The position numbers and the translations under genes were made by a program. The notes beneath the pieces are model-generated. The model was not told the origin of the DNA. It did not search any database and worked only from the letters and a program-made list of their open reading frames with translations. Shown one piece after another: positions 38,191 to 47,459 of a DNA stretch of 64,000 nucleotides (position 1 is the first letter of the stretch; every line of letters starts with the position of its first letter). The DNA lies in the NCBI GenBank assembly GCA_905221605.1, contig CAJNDS010001213.1, forward strand, positions 62,001 to 126,000. Direction: 5' to 3'. This DNA is from Symbiodinium natans. Taxonomy: Eukaryota > Sar > Dinophyceae > Suessiales > Symbiodiniaceae.

Positions 38191-38445
38191 TCATCCGCAG
38201 TCGGAACCTGGCCCGATTTTGCCTTCAAAAGATCCTGTGAATGCCGGCCATGCCAGCAGGCTCGCCTCCCAAGCAGGGTCAATGTGCCCGGGGTCCACGA
38301 GTGGCGCAGGGACTGCGGCAGGTGCGGGCGTAGTAGCCTCGGTAAAGAGATCCGCAACAATATGCAAACTCTGCGTGCTTCCAAATGTTGCCAACCCACA
38401 AACCCGATACATGACTGGGATCGGATTGTCAATCAAGAATGACAT
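38191..38445 (-). CDS. Unrecognised exon(s)
   Basis: The minus-strand frame begins MSFLIDNPIPVMYRVCGLAT and continues QSLHIVADLFTEA, a Pro/Ala linker, then HIDPAWEASLLAWPAF. A second frame, continuing toward 38150, has SGQVPTADESAVPKDDDGEG, so a splice near 38215 is possible. No family is recognised. Confidence 0.35.
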   Translation of the reverse strand: MSFLIDNPIPVMYRVCGLATFGSTQSLHIVADLFTEATTPAPAAVPAPLVDPGHIDPAWEASLLAWPAFTGSFEGKIGPGSDCG

Positions 38446-38449
38446 GATA

Positions 38450-41270
38450 AAATGGGCAACGAATTCTTTCCGAAGCGGCCGTCACAGGCGGCGTCGGTGC
38501 CATTACTGGTGCAGCCTGACAGCACATCCGGATTGCAGCCACGGCAAGCGCTGCAACATGCAACGATCCAATCAATTATCGGACTGGCGGCAGATTACGA
38601 AAAAACAACGAAACATTTTTGATTGTACTTGTACGACAATTACAAAACAAGCAAAGCAACCAAGCGGGCCAATGAGGATCATCAGATAAGAGACAAGAAG
38701 GGCGAGAGTTAAACATGAAAAACAAGTGGAACAAATAGGCGAAGCACATGCAAAAAGGTTGGGACGGGTTAGAATATTTTAGATTTTGTTTTGAACAACT
38801 TGGACACGCAAACTAACACGTGAAAACAGAGACCGGCGATGCCAGAAAGAACAATGACTGCACTAGTACTCACATGGAAGGTTGTTCTTTCGAGCGCCGC
38901 GGCCCTTTCACTCTGTCGCTTCGCGCTGCAGGATTTTCAGGCTGTCCTGAGCCTACATCCAAGATGATGTTTTCTGGACACTCCAGCCTACTGTCTAGAG
39001 GCGGGGATTTAAAAACAACCCTCACAGACATAACAAAAGCCCAAAGTACTGGAGAGGCAAATTTAGGCAATACACAGTCAGTACACGCGAAAAAACAACT
39101 GTGCCTTGGTACACGGCAGTACAAACATGCCCTCCATGTGTCAAAAAGCACAACACCGAATGTTTGCGCCACAAACAACCGAGAATGTGGAATTTTACGC
39201 CTGCGTTTGCGTGTGCATTTTGTTTGAGGAGCAGCAAAACTCCCGCCACTGCAGGTACACTAGCACTAAACAAGCCGAGCAACTGGCAGAATGGCCTTTC
39301 GCCCGAGTGGGAGTGGGGCATGCCCTTCATTTGATTGATTTTTCACGGGGTCGGGGTGATGGATCTGACTCGCGGCGATCAACGCGACCGAACCTCTTCC
39401 ATGAATATGTGTCAGCAACCTGCGCCCCTCCTTCCGGCCACCCTCTGACGTATATAGGGGATAGGATCAGAGGGACCCTTGGGGATTTTCCCTCTGAATA
39501 AGGTCCCTGTTTAAGAGAGCCAGAAGAGGGTCAAGAAAGGGTACCCTTGGAAGGGTCCCCCTTATCCTACCTAGGAATACTATGCATCGCATGACCCAAA
39601 GGCGCGCACTTACGGCATGCCGCTGCAAGCCCATCTAAGTTGGGACTCGCCGAATTTTTAGCGGCCTTCCTCCTCAAAGGCTGTTTGGCAGCACCCTTAG
39701 CCTGTGCCCCCAACATCATGGCTGGAAAGATCAAATCCAATGCTAGTGTCATGCCCCCTGAAAACATCGGATCGCAATGAGTGATTAAGACGAACCATGA
39801 CGAACCTATGAAGAAATGATAGGAACGATTGAAGCACTCGGCGACCCTACAAGACCACCTATTGAACCACTAGGTGTTATTGTTTGTCAATGATCGGTTC
39901 AGAAGTTCAGCCTGTTTACTAATACCGGCATGTTGGGATGAAAAACACTACACACACAGTTTAGAATATGCACATACGCTCTGACCAATGTCTGAGGTTC
40001 CTTTCAGGCTGGACAGGATGAGTTGGGGATAGTTTGGCCCAGCATTGCTACTTGTATAGGGTGGAAGCCGTAGATGGAAGAGAAACTGCATAGCAAACCC
40101 TGCCCTTCTGAAGCTGCTGCACGACAGTGCCTCCCGAATGTACGGACACAACTTTCCCCCCTCCTTTCACCCAAAAGGCATCAAAAAGCTTGGCATGCAA
40201 TTACCCCCCCCAAACCCCAATCTTGTTCTCTCTATGGATTCGAGAAGCCATCCAGGCTTCGAAAAGTGCGTGCCTCTCTCCTCTTGTCATATTTCGATGT
40301 GTTACTTTCTGTGCTTTGGGCAGTATCTTTAGTGGTCGCCTTCGTCTCGCCATATACGCATGATTCCTTTTCATCGCATGATACTTCTGCTCCTCGTTTT
40401 ATAGAATTGTCCTTTCCTCCTTGTTTGTTCCTTCTCATATCACCTCCCAAACACTATGATGAAATAAACGCCTGGGCCGTGTCCTTTTCCAATCATCTCT
40501 GCCCATTGCCCAGTGGGCTTCTGCTAGTATACCTTGTCTTCATCTGTAGATTCTGTGACGTCCGTTGTTTCTAGCTGTTTTTTGCTGTCTTCAACCAAGT
40601 ACCACGTCGTAGAGGATATAGGCATCCTGGAGTAGATACAATTTGGTTTCCAGTTTTCTCTGCGAAATCTGGGTCGTGCTTTCCCGGCCCCATAGACAGG
40701 AAAATGTTGTGTGCTCGCATATTGGGACAAAACTCCGAAGGGGCTGCGCGCAGTGGATTGAAAAAGGCTGACAACGTGCAAGCGGCGGGTAGGCTGGAAA
40801 TTGTTTTCTCAACGCCACCTGAGAGTGGGGGTCCGTTACTGTAGCAGTGGGGCGTTTTGGGCTGGAACCCTCACAAACGGCGGGATTCATAGTTCTGCCT
40901 GCCATCTGCCGCCCACAGAAAAGAAGCAGAAAGAAACAGAAAATACGCAAAATGAAGGGACGACAGCAGACATTGTAATCCTTGTGCTAACACATTAATG
41001 ATTTGCCGAAAAAGATTTCGTGGAACGCAAAAGTGTTTGTAACCTACAACAAGCTGCGCATGCATGCGCAAATCGTAACCCTGTAGCCTTGTTTATGTGG
41101 AACGTTGCTTTTTCTGTGCCCGCTCAGGAAATCCGCCGAGGCCGGAGGCCTGAGGCGTTTAGATCCAAGGCTAGGGAACCACTAAGAAGTGTCCCAACCC
41201 CCTACCCCGGCGGCGCGATCCACCGGATTTGGGCCCAAGTAAAGGGGGCGGATGCGAGAATCAGCATTTT
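38450..41270. other. Gene-poor stretch
   Basis: No assignable gene. It holds the inverted repeat at 39451-39585 and several C runs (for example about 40205). Open frames up to 166 codons lack motifs. Confidence 0.4.
39451..39585. repeat. Imperfect inverted repeat, MITE-sized
   Basis: The left arm TATATAGGGGATAGGATCAG plus AGGGACCCTT (39451-39480) pairs imperfectly with AAGGGTCCCCCTTATCCTAC plus CTAGGAATA (39551-39579). A non-coding segment of about 130 bases with fold-back ends results. A small non-autonomous element is possible; no clear target duplication is seen. Confidence 0.4.
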
Positions 41271-41272
41271 CG

Positions 41273-41274
<2 letters not shown>

Positions 41275-41315
<41 letters not shown>
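41275..41315. repeat. Poly(C) run of 41 bases
   Basis: An uninterrupted C run, followed by CCC-rich sequence. The true length may differ because such runs are hard to sequence. Confidence 0.9.
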
Positions 41316-41389
41316 AGCCCCACCCCGCCCCCTCCCCCAAATCTGAGAGTCTGAGCCCGAAGCGCAAGCCCTAAGCCCAAAACCCGAAG

Positions 41390-41545
41390 CCCTCATAACT
41401 AAGCAAGCCCTAAGCCCTAAGCCCTAAGCCCTAAGCCCTAAGCCCTAAGCCATCATAACTAAGCAAGCCCTAGCCCTAAGCCCTAAGCCCTAAGCCCTAA
41501 GACCTAAGCCCAAAACCCGAAGAGCCCGGAGCCCGAAAGCCCGGA
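41390..41545. repeat. Interstitial CCCTAAG repeats
   Basis: Runs of the 7-mer CCCTAAG, interrupted twice by CATAACTAAGCAAG. It differs from the plant/dinoflagellate-type telomere unit CCCTAAA at one base, so it looks like a degenerate or variant telomere-type repeat inside the chromosome. Confidence 0.8.
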
Positions 41546-41638
41546 AGCCCTAAGCCCTCACACCCCCCCCCCCACCGCGCGAAGCCAAATCTCGGAGCCC
41601 CCCCAAAGCTTTCAACTTTACACCTCAAACCTTCCTCG

Positions 41639-41690
41639 GTACCCTTGCCGAGGCGGCCTCGCGTTAGCGATACAATTATTGTGCATTCAG
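41639..41690. repeat. Dispersed repeat copy
   Basis: GCCGAGGCGGCCTCGCG..AGCG..TACAATTATTG resembles the sequence at 28946-28975 at the duplication junction. Confidence 0.4.
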
Positions 41691-41942
41691 GGTCGCGCTG
41701 CTCAACTTGTGATACAGGCGATGACGAAGCACCAGTTGTTCCTTAACTTGCTCAAACGTTCCGCTATTGGTAATTGTCTCCATGGTTAAATTCCGTATAT
41801 TACCTTATCATGGTATATCTATACTCTATACAGGAAACCTTTTGCATAGACCAGCACACTTGGGTTTGCAGCCCCTAGCTCTTACCCCTTCTTGTGCCTC
41901 TATAAGGCTCACCCCTCAAACGTCCCTTGTGGGCGGGCCTTA

Positions 41943-42933
41943 AGTGACTTCACGGGATTCCAGCTCTTGCGAAAAGATGCATGTGTTGTGCATGTCCAGT
42001 GCCTTGAAGCCAGCTTTGGCTTGCGCAACTTGCATCTCTGGAACCTGAACAATAGAAATCGAAAAACCGGATGGCTGAAGTACTACAGTCCTCGTGCAGC
42101 AAAGCACAACAGTGATTCCTGCCAAGGCACTTGGTTCACTGCCTTAGGCGGCACCGGAGTCGGCGCTGACTCTTTTGGCGGCACCTCCAATCACGGATAC
42201 GCGGCAAAATGCTCCATGGTAGCACGTAACTGCGGTGCGCCACGCAAGCCATCAGCCAGCTCAATGCAACGACGTCAGCCCTACGCAGAACCGACTGATC
42301 TGGCAGGAGCAGCAGCTGCCAAGTTGGCCACTGAGCACTGATGGAATCTTCTCGCTCCAAAAGGCCATGCTCTTAGATGTTAAGCTGTCCATCTATTGTC
42401 TTAGAGTGAACAGCCATGTTGCGTGCACATCTGACCAAGCACGCCACTCCTCAATCTGTCTGGGCTTCTTACCGGAGAAGGCGCTTGGCTGACTGCCTTC
42501 GGTGGCACCTGGGTTGCTGCGTCCGACAAGCGAAAGAAGACTTGACTTGAGCAAAGAGATTACAAAAAGAGCACCAGCCAAAGGCAACATCTTTTAAAAC
42601 CCTCTGTCTCGTGCCTGGCTGACCGCCTTGGAGGGTGGAGGCGCCTGTCACGCGTGTGCGCCAATGGGGTCGCAAGCCCAGAATCGCCCCTAGCTTCATC
42701 TCGAACTCTTCTGAGAAACCGTAGACTTGGACTCCGCCGTTCGCCAGCAACCTTTGCAGACCTTTGCACTAAGTCAACCCCAAACTATGTGGGCTAAAAG
42801 GTCACAGTGGAGAGAGCAATACCTTCAAGAATTCGAGGCAGCTGCCTATTGACAAAAGACTGCAATCCTTAACAAGCCTGTTAAAGTCACAAGAGAGCGT
42901 GTCAAGGAGCTTGTGCCGAAGACGTTGAACAAG
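41943..42933 (-). CDS. Unrecognised multi-exon gene
   Basis: Four coding-like minus-strand pieces lie in order. 42802-42933 encodes QRLRHKLLDTLSCDFNRLVK then LLSIGSCLEFLKVLL. 42680-42751 follows a GCAAAG|G acceptor and encodes LLANGGVQVYGFSEEFEMKL. 42396-42479 encodes KKPRQIEEWRAWSDVHATWL. 41943-42053 encodes QVPEMQVAQAKAGFKALDMH. They look like exons of one helical protein of unknown function. The order and linkage are inferred only from strand and spacing, and the first or last piece may belong to a neighbour. Confidence 0.35.
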
Positions 42934-42999
42934 AATGAGACTTCTCGATTGAACCATCAAGCCCCAAGCCCCCCAAATTCCCGAAGCGGAGAATATCGG

Positions 43000-43980
43000 A
43001 GAATGGGAACTCCTTGCGCCAATTCCGAAGACTTGCAGTTTGATAGTCGTGCTATCCCCCGAAAACGCAAAGGAGCTGCGGATGACGGATCGGTCTCTGA
43101 CAAAGCTGGACCTAGCAACAGCATTCAGAAAATGCCAGCAAGGCTGCGCTCGCCTTGAAGCTGGCCGTGGCCAGGGAATCTGGCACCTCAAGGCTTGAAG
43201 GCAACATCATCAGAGATTTCCTTTGGAGGAAACTTGCAGCCCATGGCATCAAATCAGTGGATCCCCAAAGCCCTGGAACCTATGAATTCCCACTCTCCAC
43301 AACCTCGTTCTATTCCAGAACTTCCGAGGCCCCAGGCGATCTCCTCACCAGCCATGATGCCGCGGCTACACGGTTGCAAAGCTCTGGCTACTCATCAACT
43401 CAATCGGTTAACTAGTCGGATCTTGAAGGTGTGCTGAGATGTGCCCCATGCTGTACATCGACATCTCTCTGCAGACTGCCAGGCCCCATGTGCCCGTTCT
43501 CCATTCCGACGAGAGTGGTACCGGTATGGCTTGGCATTCTGAGCGGAGAACTGTTCTGTTGCTTTCGGTAGACCAATGATGGCTGCATAAATGCGTGTTT
43601 TGTTGGCGTTCAAAGTCATGTCGGCTATCTATCAGCTGAGGCAGAGAACACAGCATGAACAATCATGAGCACAACATGCAACTGCATGACCGCAGCGAAT
43701 TACAGATAGGCTTGGCCACACCACCTGAAGCAACAAAACAGAGCACGGCAGCCTTGTTCTTACACGCTCAGCATGGATTTCATCAGCCAGCGCTTGCCGG
43801 TGAGGGAAACGTGGAACCGACATGCATGCACCCGAAGTGCAAAGCTTGAGCTCTTGTCCGTGTGAGCAAGAGCACGACAACTTTAACTGGACGCGAAGTT
43901 TTCGCCCAGAAACCGAGCTAACATGAGAACTCAGTGGATTCGCTTTTTCATCGACCATAGGAAGGTGAGGCCCTGTTCGA
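43000..43980. other. No assignable gene
   Basis: Both strands carry only short frames without motifs between the unknown gene near 42 kb and the RS/S1-like exon. Confidence 0.4.
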
Positions 43981-43984
43981 CACG

Positions 43985-44146
43985 AAATGCAGATGCATGA
44001 ACAAAGACAAAGCATCCATACGGTGAAAGCACACGAATCACGCCGTCAAGCCTTGTCGTATTACACAATTTACGGTCTCGTTTCCCGGACCTATTCCGTC
44101 TGGCAGATGGCGAACGCGAGGAGCTTCGCGGTCTCCTCCTCCTCAT
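43985..44146 (-). CDS. RS-rich segment and S1-like strand motif
   Basis: The minus strand after ATGAG|G reads RRRRPRSSSRSPSARRNRSG, an Arg/Ser stretch typical of splicing-related proteins. About 30 codons later comes LDGVIRVLSPYGCFVFV, which resembles the first strands of an S1/OB RNA-binding fold (GxxxxxxxYGxFV). Both suggest an RNA-binding protein. The two parts may be separate exons. They lie about 850 bases downstream, in transcription, of the RRM gene and could be its 3' part, although a stop-containing exon lies between. Confidence 0.4.
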
Positions 44147-44452
44147 GAATCAGCGGGGGCGAAAGACGCTACGGCGATCAAACAGCGAGCAGCGGACTTC
44201 AACAGCCTCCCTGAAGCATAAAAGCAATCTTGTCCTGGAAGGACTGCGCCGGCGGCTGCGGCTTCGACTGCGCCTGCAGCGATGTGCGCGCCGACTTTCA
44301 ATGCAGGAACAAACTTTTCATAATCAAATTCAGGCGATACATGTACTGCGGCATGCTGCAACTACGTTCAAACAGATGTTGCAAGCCAATCCATGCGGTG
44401 AAGGCACCGAAGCCTTGATACTTCAAGGCGGGTCGAGCTCCCGGCGTAGCTA

Positions 44453-44653
44453 AGGGAACATGTCATCACTGTCACTAAAGGCAGCCTTCTTGGAGGAGGG
44501 CGACGGGGGCTCCTGCTTCGCCTTGCAAACAAAGCGAACGACAGAAGGATCTTCCAGTCTATGCCTCTGAACACTTCGCGACAATGCAATCATGCGCAAT
44601 GAACACTGCACGATATCCTCATATAGAGCCCTTTCATTCCATCCCTTTCCCAA
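44453..44653 (-). CDS. Possible C-terminal exon, SDSDD tail
   Basis: The minus-strand frame contains ALSRSVQRHRLEDPSVVRFV, then KQEPPSPSSKKAAFSDSDD and MFP before a stop. The Pro/Ser-rich and acidic tail looks like a true C-terminus. A GT donor inside ATGTTCCC would let it continue instead. By position it may end the RRM gene at 44996-45446. Confidence 0.4.
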
Positions 44654-44995
44654 GAATGCTGAATCCGCTACGCATCCTTAAAGCTTTTTCTGGATTCTGT
44701 CCTTGGGCCACGTGTAGCAGGCTGCGCACCGCTGCCTGATACAGGCATGCGGCATATGCACATTGCGACCTGAGACTTGGAGAGGGTACATCTAGGTACC
44801 CCACCCAAGCAGGCCCAGAGTGAACCGAATTCCGCAAGTCTTGTCCACAGGTATGGCCTCCACCTTTCCCCATAGAGAGCTGGATGTTGAGGTTTTTGCC
44901 CTGAGCACAAATCGCATGTAGGGACCGAACACATTTGCCACTGCGGATTCAAGCTGGTAGTACTTAGTGCCTCAGAAAATGCGGCTCCAAGTTGC

Positions 44996-45446
44996 CTGAA
45001 ATTTCACACCATCCATCTCCTCTATGGCTTTCAAAGCCTCGGTACCCACAACGCTGCTCCACACTCATGACTGGAATGTCGTGACATCGTCCATTTCTCA
45101 TGAGGACTCCCCAAAGAACGCCCAAGCAAACTCAACACCAAAGGCCCTGGCATCCTTGTAGGTGTCATAAGTGACAAAAGCAAATCCTGGCGTCACGGGC
45201 TTCCAGCTCTTGAGCGCGTTTGGGGAGAAAGGCTGCTGGCCTGCTGGCTGTCTGGAGACCCACACGTCCACAATGTCTCCGTATTTCTTGAACTTTCTTG
45301 CCAGTTCCTGGCAAGATCTGGCGGATCCGTGTCCCAGCTATCCCAGCTTGAACACGCACCTTCGTCTCTCTCATGCATCCGATGCAACTACGGATTGCTC
45401 CTCCTTCTCTGGAGGGACGTCCTTGTCCAAATTGCCAACATATATC
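44996..45446 (-). CDS. RRM-domain RNA-binding protein (partial, 4 exons)
   Basis: Four short minus-strand exons assemble into one RNA recognition motif. Exon 45446-45401 carries RNP2, IYVGNLDKDVPPEKE. Exon 45307-45241 has ELARKFKKYGDIVDVWVSRQ. Exon 45186-45146 carries RNP1-like GFAFVTYDTYKDAR. Exon 45037-44996 has ALKAIEEMDGVKFQ, the last helix and strand. Phases agree at every junction. Introns are 93, 54 and 108 bases, with GA, GC and GC donors and AG acceptors. The 54-base intron keeps the frame open if retained. The RQPxGFAFV pattern resembles SR-type splicing factors and related nuclear RRM proteins. The N-terminus and the part after the RRM are not placed; a GC donor ends the last exon at 44996. 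Confidence 0.8.
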
Positions 45447-45449
45447 CTG

Positions 45450-47455
45450 CATGACACCAATCGGTTGCTATTCTGTTCACGAAAATGGGGTGCCAAAGTC
45501 ACCTGAATCTGTTCTGGATTCAGCGCGAACAATGAACAAAGCTGTCCTCGTTGGCATTTCTGCGGCGGGCGAGCACGCTCACTTCTTTGAAAAACTAGCT
45601 GGTTCTTGCTTACCCTGATCATTTCCCAAGGCTGAATCTACCAAGCACCGGTCCCCTGCCACCATCTGGCGTGTCGGCATGATGCGGCCATGACTGGTGA
45701 AAATTGAACTTGCTGCTTCTGGTACCTTCCGAACAGCATGACACTTCCGGCAATGAGCTGACTAGCACTTCAGAACGCCTGTTACAGCCAATGGCAGCAG
45801 CGAAACTGCAGCGCACCATGATGCACCATGCACACAATCTTTCAAGGCTCCCCGAATGAACATGACAATCATCCAAATTGTTAAGCCTTGATGCCTTGGG
45901 CCTTGCACAGCGTGTCAGACATCAAAACCTCCTTACGGCAGTCGTGGAAGTTTGCAAAGATCAAAAAACATCACGTCACTCCTGCCAGCGTTGCAACGTT
46001 TGCCATGGAGCCTATCGACAAACGAAGCCACGAAGCACAAATGCAAATCAAAAGGCCCATGACTTGAGTTCGGGTTGTTTGTAATGGTGCTGCACCATGC
46101 ATTGCGCAAAACCACGCGCCACCTCAGCACCATCACTTCCGAGCAATCACAGATAACAACATACCATGGCTTCATGCGTCAGAGTATTTGGCGTTAGCAA
46201 CTCTAGTCGATAGTTGGGTTTGCCGTGCCCCACGTGTTTTTTCAAAGCGCTAAGCATTGACAATCGTCTGGCTTCACACACGTGTATCACTGGAAACAAG
46301 GGTTAAAAACTTGCTCAGCGGTGAGATGCCATGAAAACTCACAAGTGGCAGGAGTCAAGACCTCGACCAAAACAAGCAGTTGCAACTGCACAGTGTTGGA
46401 ACTTTTGCCAAGAAGGCTGAGCGATCAGCCACCATTCAATGAGCAATTGGAAATAAGTAGAGTCTGGGCTGGCGGCTGGTTTTGTGAGGATCCTGCTGCG
46501 ATGTCAGGAACCAGCACCCTCAAAGCTGCAACTACCCGTGCTTTCCATGTTTGAGCTATCTCGCAAACCCGCTGTGCTCTCAAACCTGATTGTTGAACAT
46601 CGCGACTCTAAGAGCTGAACTCGAGGAACCACCAGTAAATTCAAACAGCAAGTGACACATTTTCGGCGTGTACACAACAAAACTTACATGGGACCTTTGC
46701 CCAAAGCTACACAGCCGTGCAGTCACTCGAAACAAACTGGAACATCTTGGGAGTCAACTCCCTGGTCAATTCACAACTGCCTCGCAAGTCGAAAGCGAGT
46801 TGCATGAACTAAAACTAAGACGTCTGGCGCGATGGCAGCAAAGGCCAGCTAGGGCGGCTGAAAGTGCTCGGCCGACCGGTCGCTGTGCTCGTGCGGCTGG
46901 CCTGCATGTGGAAAAGCTTTTGGTCTATCGTAACCGATTAAGTGGCCGACCCGCCCCCCCCCCCTCCGCGGCAGATTTTGTTGAACCTCCTCCCGCCGAC
47001 CCAAACCTGCCGCCAAGTGACTGCGCGGCTGCTTCGGGCCAGCGAGGAACGAGCGCGGCGGTCGAGATTGGAGGCGTGGAGGTCGGAAATCAGGCTGTCG
47101 AAGGCGCCACGCCTTCAGCATGCAACATGTGAAAACACGAGAGTCGCAGAAGGATGCAGAAGGATTCGGATTTTGCGCTCGTCATTCTGCATCATCTGCA
47201 TCCGGGAGGCGGTGCCATTCCGCGCTGCTGCCAAACACCCATTGCCACGCAAACCAGGTTTGCTATGGCATAGGACCCCATGATGACCTGGGAAAAAACG
47301 CAACATGGATTGCAATCTTGATACCAACTATGCAAAGTCGGCCAAGTCACTGTGATGGACGTTCCAGCTGGCCAGAGTGTGGCCTCAAAGTTGCGAGATG
47401 TTGCGAGCAGCATGCTGCGAGTAGGGTCCCCCAGAATTGTCCTACGATTTTAAGC
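45450..47455. other. Intergenic stretch
   Basis: No assignable gene. A + strand frame at 46668-47132 (154 codons, with HELKLRRLARWQQR and an Ala/Pro-rich tail) has no family motif and lies opposite to all supported exons. It is left uncalled. The 5' exon of the RRM gene and the 3' end of the transporter should lie within or beside this stretch. Confidence 0.4.
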
Positions 47456-47459
47456 TGCT

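Noticed and set aside
46668-47132. 154-codon + strand frame
   Set aside because: No family motif and antisense to the local gene direction; kept out of the gene list though it is not disproved.
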